A stretch of 64,000 bases of DNA from Sphagnum compactum (Eukaryota > Bryophyta > Sphagnopsida > Sphagnales). The DNA is taken from assembly GCA_965153455.1 (NCBI GenBank), contig OZ234500.1:15623579-15687578 (forward strand), written 5' to 3'. Shown here one piece after another: positions 1 through 10,512 of this stretch; position 1 is the first letter of the stretch; every line of letters begins with the position of its first letter. Position numbers and translations under genes: made by a program. The notes beneath the pieces were generated by a model that made no database searches, was not told the DNA's origin, and saw only the letters and a list, made by a program, of their open reading frames with translations.

Positions 1-2128
1 TTTTCCATTTTACATGCTTTGAGGAGTTGGTTTATTGAATCAATCATTTGCCTGTATGTACTGGTTGCAATTTTTCTGATGCAAGGTCCAGTTTTCAACA
101 GTAAGGTTTATACATCATGTCTTGTATGGACAGACGCGATGGACGGGTGTGTAGGTTAGTTGAGAAACTTGGAAATGAGGTGAATGTATCACAAAAGAAG
201 GTCTTATGTTTGAATAAGGTAATATTCCTTTCTTGAAGATGTTTGAGCTCTACTATAAGGGTTTAAGAACGGTCCTGATTTTCCACACTGGTTTTGATGG
301 ATTCTATGTGTTCATTGACTTTGAGCAAACCATTTCTTGCAAGAGTCATGCTGCATGCCACTTCTACTGTTATCTGAATCCTCCAGGGGTGTATTTTTCT
401 GGCTGGGTAGGTGGACTTGATTGAACCAAAAAGGCTGCTCTTGCCTCTAGCAGAAGAGTTTGGTGAACTTCCTGCTTTTGACAGGTTTGATTTTCCTCTT
501 TTTGCAAAATATTCAGGTGATGAGACAATCATCTCTTCTTGCGTGTTGGGGTGATCATGACAAGAGTTGGGTGGGTTGTTGATGGATGGTGCAGAGTATT
601 TATGATTTCTAGTTTAACAGGCAATGGGGTGGAGGATCTGGAAGCATATTTAATGGATCAGGTGGGGTGCACTTCCCTGCAACAATCAAGTTAAGGAATA
701 TATGAACATGCTTGGATTAGGGCTACCTAGGTTTGTGACACAAGTCAAGCATGTTCTATGTTGCTGCAGATGACCCAAATTCACAGCTCTATGTTTTAGT
801 GTAGTCTCTAGGACTGTTCCTTTTTCCAAGGATGGCCAGTTTCTGAAACAAACAGTAGATGTTGAACTTGGTTTTGTATGCACCCCCAAGTTCCAAGTGC
901 TTTGAGCATTGAGGGCTTGGGTTTTACCACACAGTTTCATTGGCTCTGTGATGAGCCTTGAATCTCATGAGCTTCTTGAGGCAAGTCTTCCACACAGTTA
1001 AGCATTTCCAGGGTGGATTTGCAGGCAGTGTTGAGACCATGGGAAGAAGAGGCAGACTCTACACCACAGCGGTTAGCCAAAGCTACTGCACTTGAGGTTG
1101 TCCGGCAGCACATTTTTGATTCACTCCATAAGGTGACAATGACAACATAGGAATCCCTCCTTTGGTGCTTTCATTGAACATTTTCTTTTACTTTCTCGAT
1201 TGGATGAAGAGGCAGGCCAGTTGCTCCTTTTCAGTCACAAGGGTGCTAGCAGAAGTCCCATAAGCTGGGCTTTTGACACATTTCTTTACTCAATTGAAAG
1301 ACCACTGGGAGCACACTTGGTTTTTTTTTTCTGTAGTGGTATAGGGTGTTTTGTGCCCAGTGTATCTGACAGATTTCCTTGTTGAGCACACCTTGGTTTT
1401 TTTTTGTTTTTCCAATGTGCCAATCAAATTTGCTGCATGGCATCGAACCACTTCAAGTCCAGTCAAAAGAAGGCTGAAGGAAATAACCCAGCTGGTTTTC
1501 TACATTTGTAGATTTCAAGTGTAATAGTAGTTGTAGCAGGAATGGAGACACTACTATTGGCCTCATATTGCTGTGGTGGCAAGAATTGCAGGAGTTGCCA
1601 TATAGGATAGAACAGCAACATATCTCATGGAAAGTGTTGAAAGATGGCTCTATCCGAATCCAACAACTCTTGCTGGTTGAGAAAGAAGGACACCGCAAAA
1701 TATTGATCGGCAAAAATGGAGATGTTATCAGGTAAACACACCTACTTACCTCATCCCATGAATCTGGTATCTTAATTTGTTGTATGTTAGCCTAATCTCC
1801 ACCCCAATAATATCAGGCCTTGAGGCAGTCTGAATTGGCATGCATGGGTCTTGTCTACTGGAAGCAGGACATTCCAAAACCAAGCACGTGGTATGACACT
1901 ATAAAGATTACATAGTTTGAAGGCTCTTGTAACTACTACTTAATGGAGTTGATTTTGTTTGGTTTTCTTTTTTGTTTTGTGAATAGGCGGATTGGGACAG
2001 TGGCTCGCATGGAGCTTCAGAAAGTGTTGAATGCCACAGTTCACTTGGTCTTAGATGTAAAAGTCATGTCCGAGCAGTCGTATTCTTCGCCCTTTGAGGA
2101 TGATCTTCTTTCACATCAAGTGCTATGA
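1..2128 (+). CDS. ERG: ERA-like GTPase (mitochondrial ERG type), 3' exons only
   Basis: C-terminal part of an Era-family GTP-binding protein, which in bacteria and organelles binds small-subunit rRNA and helps ribosome assembly. Six exons can be joined in phase: about 126-218 (its start is uncertain), 411-484, 595-661, 1025-1132, 1592-1731 and 1987-2128. The first junction rebuilds the G4 motif NKVD (LCLNK, then VDLIE). The third exon gives MISSLTGNG, corresponding to the G5 region (usually SALKG). The fourth contains RPWEEEA. The fifth holds the KH-domain entry DGSIRIQQ and the GxxG loop GKNG. The last exon gives RIGTVARMELQKVL, then LVLDVKV and a short acidic tail ending at TGA 2126-2128. 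The G1-G3 motifs must lie upstream of the window. The RLVEKLG...KKVLCLNK and RPWEE wording fits the plant mitochondrial ERG branch better than the chloroplast branch, from memory of the families. No frameshift or stop is visible. Confidence 0.85.
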
Positions 2129-2898
2129 GACGGACACCACTCACAGATTCTTGGAAAAGTTCCCCTTGTATTTGGATGTTGCTCTTTCAAACATCTTGTA
2201 CTCATCACAGATCTCCTAGAAATGTAAGCACATAGGAAGAAGACTAGTTTGAAGTCTTGTAGTACTACCGTGTAGTTCATGTTGTGTGACAATGTCACAT
2301 GTCAACCATGTTTAGCAAGTCTGGGCTTATTATACAACTTTTCTCCCCCGAGAAGATGTTTAACCATCCTTCCCAGGGTGTTTTATGCAACTTCAGAATC
2401 AGCATGCAGACCACCACCTGCTGCAGCTTATGTTTATGAGTGGTATATGGGTTTGTATTACTGTGTTTTTATCCCCCTTTATTTTTTGGTTGACGATTGT
2501 GTTGATCTTTTGCAATATGGGTTGTGAACTTTGTTTTGGGTATTTCTCATTCCATTCTAAGAACATTCTGAAATCAATTCCAAGCTCATGGTCTTCAATC
2601 AAAAGCCTTTCTTCCATCACCAAACGCAGGTAGCACTACTCAGGTGAAACAACATGCTGTGCGGGTTTTTACACTTTGCAATGTGCTCTCTAAATACACT
2701 AAAAAAATCTGAGGTCTTCATTAACCTGAACAACCGTTGTGATAACCACTAGCAGTACTCGGGCATATTGGTTGCTTACAACTTTTGCAACCTCAATCAA
2801 TTCCAGCGCCTAGTTAGTATCTTGCTCTCTTCATATAGAATTAAATTTTGTGAAGGAAAGTTAAGAATCTTTTGAAATCTTACATCTTTTTATCATGT
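2129..2898. other. Intergenic spacer after the ERA-like gene
   Basis: This should hold the 3' untranslated region of the ERA-like GTPase and the start of the S16 upstream region. I see short open frames only and no recognisable protein, RNA gene or mobile element. Confidence 0.5.
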
Positions 2899-3279
2899 AA
2901 TCTTGAAAACCAATTAGTTTTGAGGTGTTTTTGTTCATGTGAACCATACAATTTTGGGCTAGGGTTTTGTTTTTGGGGAACCTCCTTCTGCAGCTTGATA
3001 TTTAGGGTTAGGGTTAGGGGCTTTGTTATGGAATCTTCAAAATCAATTAATTTTTATGTTTTTTTCTTCATGTGAACTACAATATAGGGTTAGGGTTAGG
3101 GTTTTTTTTTTTGGGGGGACCTCGTCATGCAGTTTGATATTTAGGGTTAGGGTTTGGGCTTTAAGCATGGAATCTTCAAAATCAATTAAGTTGGTGTTTT
3201 TTTTATGTGAACGACAATTTAGGGTTAGGGTTTTTTTTTTAGTTCTGTAGTTTGATATTTAGGGTTAGGGTTTGGGGAA
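2899..3279 (+). repeat. Three tandem copies of a ~110-140 bp unit with telomere-like motifs
   Basis: Unit 1 (2899-3031), unit 2 (3032-3170) and a shorter unit 3 (3171-3279) share the same order of words: AATCTTCAAAATCAATTA, a T-rich stretch, CATGTGAAC, a TTAGGG-type block, a T/G run, then TTTGATATTTAGGGTTAGGG. Copies 2 and 3 are closest. Each copy brings two TTAGGG-type blocks, so several telo-box words (TTAGGGTTT, the complement of AAACCCTAA) lie within 550 bp upstream of the S16 start codon. The array looks like local tandem duplication of promoter DNA rather than a telomere remnant, because the telomeric words are only 2-3 units long and sit inside a larger unit. Confidence 0.85.
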
Positions 3280-3421
3280 GTAGAGGCGCCAGTGCGCCGT
3301 GTCATCGTCTTCGGCGTGTGTTTGCTTTTGCTCTTGCTGCGTTGCGGAGTTCGTTGCTGTGCGTTGTTGCGCGCTCGCAGCGTGCGGTCTCTTTCTCTTT
3401 CTCTCTCTCTCGCTTTCAGCA
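3085..3421 (+). promoter_or_regulatory. S16 promoter and 5' leader: telo boxes and CT-rich tract
   Basis: Telo-box words occur at 3147-3155 and again near 3221-3232 and 3256-3270. Telo boxes are common in promoters of plant ribosomal protein and other translation genes. A pyrimidine-rich stretch (CTCTTTCTCTTTCTCTCTCTC, about 3389-3412) ends ten bases before the start codon and resembles a 5' pyrimidine leader. No clear TATA box was identified. The regulatory role is inferred from the motifs. Confidence 0.5.
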
Positions 3422-3844
3422 ATGGAATCTGTGCAGTGCTTCGGCCGCAAGAAGACGGCGGTGGCCGTGACATACTGCAAGCGGGGGCGAGGCTTGATCA
3501 AGATCAATGGCTGTCCCATTGAGCTGGTGGAGCCGGAGATTCTGCGGTACAAGGCGTTCGAGCCGATCTTGCTGCTGGGCCGTCAGAAATTCGCCGGTGT
3601 GGACATGCGCATCCGCGTGAAGGGAGGAGGCCATACATCACAAATCTACGCAATCAGACAGAGCATCGCCAAAGCACTCGTCGCTTATTACCAGAAATTC
3701 GTAGACGAGCAGTCGAAGAAGGAGATCAAGGATGTGCTTCTGCGGTACGACCGCACGTTGCTTGTTGCCGACCCTCGTCGCTGCGAGCCCAAAAAATTCG
3801 GAGGCCGTGGTGCTCGTTCTCGTTTCCAGAAATCTTACCGTTAG
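3422..3844 (+). CDS. RPS16: 40S ribosomal protein S16 (uS9)
   Basis: A 140-residue protein of the cytosolic small ribosomal subunit, universal family uS9, whose C-terminal tail reaches toward the P-site tRNA. It begins [19 protein letters not shown] and carries the family-typical [52 protein letters not shown] and the basic tail RSRFQKSYR. The length matches plant S16 (about 140-146 residues). The ATG at 3422 is chosen because it directly precedes [10 protein letters not shown], where family members begin to align; a longer in-frame extension from 3299 reads through the CT-rich leader and is unlikely. The coding region is uninterrupted, with no intron. Intact and probably highly expressed. 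Confidence 0.97.
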   Translation: MESVQCFGRKKTAVAVTYCKRGRGLIKINGCPIELVEPEILRYKAFEPILLLGRQKFAGVDMRIRVKGGGHTSQIYAIRQSIAKALVAYYQKFVDEQSKKEIKDVLLRYDRTLLVADPRRCEPKKFGGRGARSRFQKSYR

Positions 3845-4248
3845 CCGAGAAATTTTTGCTAGAACTGTTGGCCTTTCTCTCTGCATTGTAGCAATGGTTA
3901 CAGAGGGGGCTCTGTCCGAGGGGTTGTGGACCTAGGGTTCTTTAGGTCTTCGAAAACTGCTTCAATGTGTGAACGTTTTTTTCTTTGTTTGTATTTTTCT
4001 CTTCAAAACTAGTCACAAAAAATTGACCTAAACTCTCCAAAATGCCCTTTGGGAGATGATGGATAGTTTCAATGTTTTATGCTGCGGTGACAAAAGCTTC
4101 TTGTTGCAACTTCAATGAATGACAGAGGATACCTATTGAGTTTTTGTTCCTGTCTCTTCTTCTTGAGTTGCTAGCCAACATCCACGGCTGAATCTTCCTC
4201 CTGATGGGTGCTTCTGGAAATAGAAACCCAGAATTTGTATTACTGGTT

Positions 4249-4412
4249 TTGCCCAAAATCTTGGATGGATTAGTATATGCTTCTCTACTCTGACAGTCGA
4301 CTGTCAGGAGCTGATACAGTCAATGGTGGTTTGCCCAAAACCTTGGATGGATTAGTATATATTTCTTTACTGGAACAGTTGGGTTTCAGGAAGAAGTGAA
4401 AACAATGGTGAG
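4249..4412. repeat. Two-copy tandem duplication, period 82 bp
   Basis: Both copies begin TTGCCCAAAA(T/C)CTTGGATGG and continue with GATTAGTATAT. Copies start at 4249 and 4331. The second half is diverged. Confidence 0.8.
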
Positions 4413-4525
4413 TTTTGCAGCTCGATATAGAGGTATTGCTGCTTGTGATAAAAGTGGTGATGGTCTGACACTTTGTGAATGACGTTTGTAAGGTTTTATG
4501 ACTGCACACATTGTCAGGTTGCCTT

Positions 4526-4648
4526 CAAACTATTGTTATTATTGTTTTGAAGATACCTTTCTCTTCAATTTTGTAGATGATGAATGGCAAACTATTGTTA
4601 TTGTTGTTTTGAAAATATCTTTCTCTGCAATTTGTAGATGATGAATGA
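4526..4648. repeat. Two-copy tandem duplication, period 62 bp
   Basis: Copies at 4526-4587 and 4588-4648 share CAAACTATTGTTATT and end TTTGTAGATGATGAATG. Few differences, so the duplication is fairly recent. Confidence 0.85.
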
Positions 4649-5232
4649 GTGCACTTTTACCCATTTGTTTCTCCCAAGGTTTTCTTAATCTGGCTTAGGA
4701 GTTTTAGCAAGCTGATCACCTCAAAAGTGCCAAGTTCAATTGCCTTCAGATTCTTTCTTAGGGTTGATTTGTTGCACTAGTTCAGCAAGTTGAACTTGGG
4801 GTACCTTCAAGCCTTCTGTAGTCTCCTTCTGATTTTGGTGCTCTCTGCCCTATTTGACAACCAGTGATCAGTTGACAGGCAATTCCTAAGACCCATACTG
4901 GTATGAATCTATTTTTCAATGACCCAACACCAGGAGTATTCTAGTATGTTCAAAAATCTGAAGTCCAGACAAACACTAGGTGCAACACTGCATTTCAATA
5001 TGCCTTCCTAGGTTCCTTTCAATATTACAGTTTTTAAGGAACCTTCAAACTGGATATCCAACAGGAAGGCTCCTGCAAACTGTAAGATGCTTCCTGTTGA
5101 CTCCAATGAATCTCAGTTCTTAAATGTAGCCTCCAAGTACACTAAGAAATTCTAGTGGTGCATTATGGGTGGATTGGATAGCGAATGTAAATTATACATA
5201 ACATTCTTGGTATGGATTCATCTCAAGTACAA

Positions 5233-5393
5233 ATTCTTTGTGTAAACATTAGTGATCTATGGGATGAAAGACTGCTGTTGCTACTATACAAAACTAGGTT
5301 TCAGACTTGCCACAAACTCACATTGAACTCACCATGGCTCAAGATCCTACAGGAGTCAACTCTCATTGGATCACTGATGTTTACACAAAGAAT
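5233..5393. repeat. Inverted repeat, 25-nt arms 111 bp apart
   Basis: Arm 5233-5257 (ATTCTTTGTGTAAACATTAG...) is the reverse complement of 5369-5393 with one mismatch. Weaker pairing may extend beyond the arms. It could be a fold-back element or a transcript hairpin. Confidence 0.7.
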
Positions 5394-6159
5394 ATACAGT
5401 TCACTGTAGATAGATTCATGACATGAGTACCAACACCCACCTGTGAATGAACAGTCCTGTAACACCACCTTGCACAAAAATGCAGGCGACATAGCAAACC
5501 AAGACTCAAGAAAGGGGGAGTGCATAACAGAATATGGGAAGAATACGGAAATTGAAGTCTAATTATTCTGAAGTGAGAGGTTTGCAGCTAATGGCACAGA
5601 CAAGACAGAGGTCCAGAGCTTCAATTCTGTTGCAGAAAACGGAAGGAGGTGACTTGCACCAAATAAATACTAGGTACTCTCAGAACTGGAAATGGCTCTC
5701 AAAATAATCAGCAGGAATTCTCAGAGGGAAGGTCCATGTCAATGCAGAAAAAAGGCTGGAAACAGTAGGATTCTGGCTCAGAGATTGCTCCAAAGATGAG
5801 AGAGCATGTTAACAACAGATCTTTCAAAGTGCATGCCAATGCCAATCAAGATTGTAGAAACACACAACAGTTACCAACAGCAATTTGCAGTTATTCCATC
5901 AATCAATCTGAGCTGCATTGTGCTGAACATGTTGACTTCCTTCCTCAACAAAGTCCCACCACAAATGACTCCACTTCATTGCCAAGAACCTGCAGCCCAA
6001 TGCAGATATAGATGACAAGTCTTTTCAGATGGAGAAATCACTGAAACATTTTTCAGCAGCAAATTTAAATCCTTTGTGAACAAAAATTCAATTGTCAGAA
6101 TTTTAAGATATGGGAAATCATCAGTCGAGACTTGAAGGGTAGCTAGCTAGCTGTGTTGT

Positions 6160-6450
6160 TGCATTTGTAGCAGGATCCAATGCTCTCTGGTGGACCTTGT
6201 GACAAGAACCCAATTACCAGAACATAGGATACAGGAAAATCAGTGGAGGCTTGTTGTAACCAGCTGCATTGTGGCGTGTAGCAGCAGCAACCATCCACTG
6301 CCCTGGAGCTTGTGACAAGAACCCAATTGCCAGAACATAGGATGCGGAAAATCAGTGGAGGATTGTAAGTTGTACCCATTGTTGTTGTACCCAGCTGCTG
6401 TGTTTGTGTGTAGGTAGCAGGAGCAGCATCCATTGCTGCTAGACTGGATC
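6160..6450. repeat. Tandem repeat, period ~113 bp, two copies plus a partial third
   Basis: CTTGTGACAAGAACCCAATT starts at 6196 and again at 6309, followed both times by ACCAGAACATAGGAT or GCCAGAACATAGGAT, GAAAATCAGTGGAGG and a TAGCAG...CATCCA tail. A third partial copy of the tail lies near 6380-6440. Confidence 0.8.
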
Positions 6451-6865
6451 TTAGCCTCAGTGGGTGCAGTCAGTCTCTGGAGTTACAGATTTCTTGAGCA
6501 AAAGGTCGTCACCATCCATTTACATGTGGGACACAGCGTGATGCAGCTCTGGAGCAATGTGCATTCTCTCCACACTACGCCTGAAAACCCAGAAATGCCT
6601 CTCCTCCATCCCCATCCCCACCCACTCATACAGAAAGAAACCTAAACCAGCACTGAGCACCACCCACAACAACAAAAACCTCATGTGAGAATCCCCCACA
6701 CTCAGGCTCTTTTTCTCTGAGAGGCTTGCTTGTGGTTGGTCACTGGAGAATCTCCTGACGTGGCCAGGGTTCGTTGCGATAACAGAGAATCATCATCGCT
6801 TCAGATGGCCGCTACCCACAACCTTCCCTCCGTGGGAAGTGCGTCCGTTCCGCCAAAACGAGGGT

Positions 6866-7326
6866 TTAGGGTCCACTGACATTCTTTCTTTCTGCAAGCG
6901 GTTTTTTTTCTGCACACGCAACGAACTGGTTGCAATTCACATCCGCTGCTGTCGCTGCTGATCCTGTGTCATGGGCTACAGAAGAATGCGTCACTGCAGA
7001 GCCGTGAAAAGAGATTGAGAGAAAGCACAGAGAGAGAGAGAGAGAGAGTACAAGAAAAGCTTGAAAAACCCTAACCCCTAGTGTTTTGTTTCGCAGTCTT
7101 TCTTCTGGTGCTCCACTAACCCTCCCTCTCTCCAGCAGACTGACTCCAGGAGATTGCAAGAGAGAGATAGCCAGCGATTGAGAGAGAGATTGCGAGAGCT
7201 TGCAAGAGATTGCAAAGTTTGGTAGGGTTTTGTTCTTTTTCTCAGTGTGGGTGGGTTGGTCTTGAGATTTGCCTTGTGAAGAAATCTCTGCTTTGAGAGA
7301 AAGGAAGGAGAAGAAGGAAAAGGTCA
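6866..7326 (+). promoter_or_regulatory. IPMS 5' leader and proximal promoter region
   Basis: Contains a telo-box-like word AAACCCTAACCCC near 7067, an (AG)n run at 7029-7048 and several GAGAGA clusters up to about 7210. GA-rich leaders are common in plants. No TATA box was firmly identified. Confidence 0.4.
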
Positions 7327-9354
7327 ATGGCGGTGGCTTGCCAGTCTGCAAGAGTGTTCTGTCCCCTGGCTGCTGCTGCTTCTGCTGCAGCACGGGAGCA
7401 GCTGATTCAAGGGAGGAGGAGGAGCCATGGCGGCAGCAGCAACAGCAGGGCTGGTTCAACTGAGATTGTACGCTGCTCCTTCTCCTCCTCCTCCCTCTCG
7501 CTACTTTCCTCCTCTTCCTTCTTGCCTCGCAGATCACAGAAACAACAGGCTCTGATGATGAGGGTTCCAACACTAGAGGAGAGCAAGAAGATGATGAGGA
7601 TGAGGATCCAGTGCAACAGCAGCAGCAGTATGGAGGAGGCTTCTAGTGCTGCTGCTGTGCAGAGGAAGAAGAGACCTCAGTACATTCCCAACAGGATTGA
7701 TGATCCTTCGTATGTGCGAGTGTTCGATACCACACTGCGAGATGGAGAACAGTCACCTGGAGCAACCATGACCAGCAAGGAAAAACTGGAGATAGCTCGG
7801 CAACTGGCACGACTCGGTGTGGATATCATTGAAGCTGGCTTCCCCATTGCTTCCCCTGATGATCTTGAAGCTGTGAAACTGATTGCCCAAGAAGTCGGCA
7901 ACGACGTGGACGAGGATGGCTATGTGCCTGTCATCTGTGGACTCTCCAGATGCAACAAGAGGGATATCGATGCCGCATGGGAGGCAGTAAAGTATGCTCT
8001 GCGGCCGAGGATTCACACATTCATAGCAACAAGTGAGATTCACATGGTGCACAAGCTGAAGAAATCTCCTGATGAGGTTGTCAAGATTGCAACTGAGATG
8101 GTGGCACATGCGCGAAGCTTAGGCTGCCAGGATATCGAGTTCAGTCCTGAAGATGCAGGAAGATCTGATCTAGAGTTTCTGTATCGAATTCTCGGAGAGG
8201 TCATCAAAGCAGGTGCCACCACTCTCAACATCCCAGATACGGTGGGTTACAATCTGCCGAGTGAATTTGGAGCTCTGATTGGAAAGCTCAAGGCGAATGT
8301 GCCAGGTGCAGACAATGTGATCTTCTCCACTCATTGTCAAAATGATCTTGGCCTTGCGACTGCAAATACACTCGCCGGTGCATATGCAGGAGCAAGGCAA
8401 GTGGAGGTGACGATCAATGGCATCGGTGAGCGAGCTGGGAATGCTTCTCTAGAAGAAGTTGTGATGGCAATGCGCTGCCGTGGTCAACAACTGCTTGGAG
8501 GTTTGTACACTGGTCTCAATACCAAGCACATAGCTGTAGCTTCTCGCATGGTGTCGGATTTTACAGGGATGGTAGTGCAGCCTCATAAGGCAATTGTGGG
8601 AGCAAATGCATTCGCACATGAGAGTGGAATCCATCAGGATGGAATGCTGAAGAACAAAGCCACATATGAGATCTTATCTCCGGATGATATTGGTCTCATC
8701 CGGACAGATGATTCAGGGATTGTCCTCGGGAAGCTTAGTGGGCGACATGCATTGAAAACAAGACTAGTGCAGCTTGGGTATGAGCTTGATGGGAAGGAAC
8801 TCGATGATGTGTTCAAGCGATTCAAGGCTGTAGCAGAGAAGAAGAAGAACCTATCAGATGAGGACCTTGAGGTCCTGATTTCAGATGAGGTTTTTCAACC
8901 AGAAGCTCTTTGGGCATTGAGTGATCTTCAAGTGGTGTGTGGAACAATGGGTTTATCAACAGCGACAGTGAAGCTTGTGGGACTCGATGGTGTTCAGTCT
9001 GTGGGATCTGCGATGGGAACAGGACCAGTGGATGCTGCATACAAGGCTGTTGATACGATTGTGAAAGCACCCGTGATGTTGCTAGAGTACGGAATGAATG
9101 CTGTCACCGAAGGTATTGATGCAATTGCACATACACGAGTTGTGATCAGGAGTCATGACCCGCTCACTGTCACACATGCGCAAACTGGAAGTCAAGTTGC
9201 AAGATCTTTCAGTGGCACAGGTGCTTCTGAAGATGTGGTGGTGTCTAGCGTTCGAGCCTATGTGAGTGCGTTGAACAAAATGTTGACATTTAGAGCTCCC
9301 AGAAAGGAGGCCAAGGTAGTTACATCCGGGACTGAGCCCAGAGTTTCTGCATAA
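7327..9354 (+). CDS. IPMS: 2-isopropylmalate synthase, plastid form, intronless
   Basis: A 675-residue enzyme that condenses acetyl-CoA with 2-oxoisovalerate, the first committed step of leucine synthesis, in plastids. Residues 1 to about 115 are rich in Ser, Ala and Arg and look like a transit peptide. The TIM-barrel begins near residue 129 with [19 protein letters not shown] (metal-binding Asp in LRDGEQ at about 139). The second signature [16 protein letters not shown] has His336. [19 protein letters not shown] and [14 protein letters not shown] follow. The C-terminal LeuA regulatory domain (from [19 protein letters not shown] to the end, including [13 protein letters not shown]) is present, so leucine feedback inhibition is expected and this is an IPMS rather than a regulatory-domain-lacking methylthioalkylmalate synthase. 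The ATG at 7327 is the first in frame. The whole gene is one exon, although seed-plant IPMS genes have many introns; it may be an old retrocopy. The frame is intact. Confidence 0.95.
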   Translation: MAVACQSARVFCPLAAAASAAAREQLIQGRRRSHGGSSNSRAGSTEIVRCSFSSSSLSLLSSSSFLPRRSQKQQALMMRVPTLEESKKMMRMRIQCNSSSSMEEASSAAAVQRKKRPQYIPNRIDDPSYVRVFDTTLRDGEQSPGATMTSKEKLEIARQLARLGVDIIEAGFPIASPDDLEAVKLIAQEVGNDVDEDGYVPVICGLSRCNKRDIDAAWEAVKYALRPRIHTFIATSEIHMVHKLKKSPDEVVKIATEMVAHARSLGCQDIEFSPEDAGRSDLEFLYRILGEVIKAGATTLNIPDTVGYNLPSEFGALIGKLKANVPGADNVIFSTHCQNDLGLATANTLAGAYAGARQVEVTINGIGERAGNASLEEVVMAMRCRGQQLLGGLYTGLNTKHIAVASRMVSDFTGMVVQPHKAIVGANAFAHESGIHQDGMLKNKATYEILSPDDIGLIRTDDSGIVLGKLSGRHALKTRLVQLGYELDGKELDDVFKRFKAVAEKKKNLSDEDLEVLISDEVFQPEALWALSDLQVVCGTMGLSTATVKLVGLDGVQSVGSAMGTGPVDAAYKAVDTIVKAPVMLLEYGMNAVTEGIDAIAHTRVVIRSHDPLTVTHAQTGSQVARSFSGTGASEDVVVSSVRAYVSALNKMLTFRAPRKEAKVVTSGTEPRVSA

Positions 9355-10512
9355 AATACCTACCTATTTACTGCAGGTGCAACAAGTCCAGATGCTTCCT
9401 TTCTCAATGAAGCCTAAATACAGTAGCATTTCATCATCATCATCATCATACTGGGTTACTATGGTTTTTCTCCCACGCCAAATAGAGGTCATTCATGAAG
9501 GTATATGTGTTTGTTACACAGTCAGTTGTCCTACAAAGTGTGTAGTTCTGGGTTTGTGAAAAGATCAAGTCCAAAGGAGTTGCAGTCTGGCAATTGTATA
9601 GCTCCTGGATGCAAAGATCCTGTAGGTACCCATCTGGCAGCTAGATTGTTTTCAGTTTAATGCAAGGCTGGAATGTTCCAGACAGACCGAAAAATATGGA
9701 GCTTTAGTGCATCTATGCTACATATCGATTGTATGTAGCTCCTTCTCATCTGTAGACTAGAAGTCTCTCTTCTCATGGGCAAACATTGGTGTTTGTTGCT
9801 CCTGCCTGCAGATCCATGTCTTTGACAAATTTACTAAATTAGTACTGGAATTTTGAACTCAAATCTAGTCCTGTAAGCACCCGCATCATTCAAACAGCTC
9901 TTGCAAACATGGTTTACTGTATTCTGATTCAGACAGCTCTTGCAAACATGGTTTGCTGTATTCTGTCAACGTGAACTGTGAGATGGGGGGATGCATGGGT
10001 TACACCACAATTGCAATGGCTCCTCCACCAACAATTAAAGATTTGCTTGCAGGTTTGGGTTTTGGGCAGTCAGTAACTAACTACTGCTGTGAATGATTTT
10101 GATGTAAGTATTTACAACCTTTGCATGCTTGACAATATAATAAATGTCAAGACCAAGACTAGCCAAAGCAACACCTTGGCAATCCTTCCATACTAGTGCA
10201 TAGACCAGATTATGTATCATATGTGAAGCCTGTATATAGTAACAAGCTTGTGTACAGGCTTTGTATAAGATTGTGTAAGTTGCAAATTTCTTTTGCTTCT
10301 TAAAAACAATAAAAAATCAGTTACAGAAGACAAAATTTTGGTTGCTACTTGTCAGTAACATACTATTTATCATGAAACTAAAAAAATCGGGTATGGTTCG
10401 CAAATGACAATCCGGGAATTTGCAAACCTGGAAATGGGTTTGTATACTAATCTCAAAGACAGCTTCACCAAGAAGCTCCTCCACATGATAGAGGTGCAAC
10501 TGAAAATTTAAA
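9355..10512. other. Spacer between two convergent genes
   Basis: Contains the 3' regions of IPMS (+) and of the SPX-MFS gene (-), which converge here. It includes a (CAT/TCA)n run near 9430-9450 and the tandem duplication at 9894-9965. No further gene recognised. Confidence 0.5.
9894..9965. repeat. Two-copy tandem duplication, period 39 bp
   Basis: ACAGCTCTTGCAAACATGG occurs at 9894 and 9933, followed both times by TTTACTGTATTCTG or TTTGCTGTATTCTG. Confidence 0.85.

Larger units (their letters stand above)
3845..6865. other. Intergenic spacer S16 to IPMS
   Basis: About 3 kb with no recognisable gene. It holds the S16 3' untranslated region and a set of small tandem duplications (4249-4412, 4526-4648, 6160-6450), an 18-bp palindrome (4290-4307) and an inverted repeat (5233-5257 with 5369-5393), listed separately. 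Short open frames show no family resemblance. Confidence 0.5.

Noticed and set aside
3001-3280. True telomere remnant
   Set aside because: Telomere words are only two or three units long and embedded in a larger tandem unit at a ribosomal protein promoter. Duplicated telo boxes explain them better.
6866-7573. 235-residue minus-strand open frame over the IPMS leader
   Set aside because: Composition is Ser/Leu/Gln-rich because it reads the complement of GA-rich leader and transit-peptide DNA. No domain seen, and it is antisense to a certain gene.
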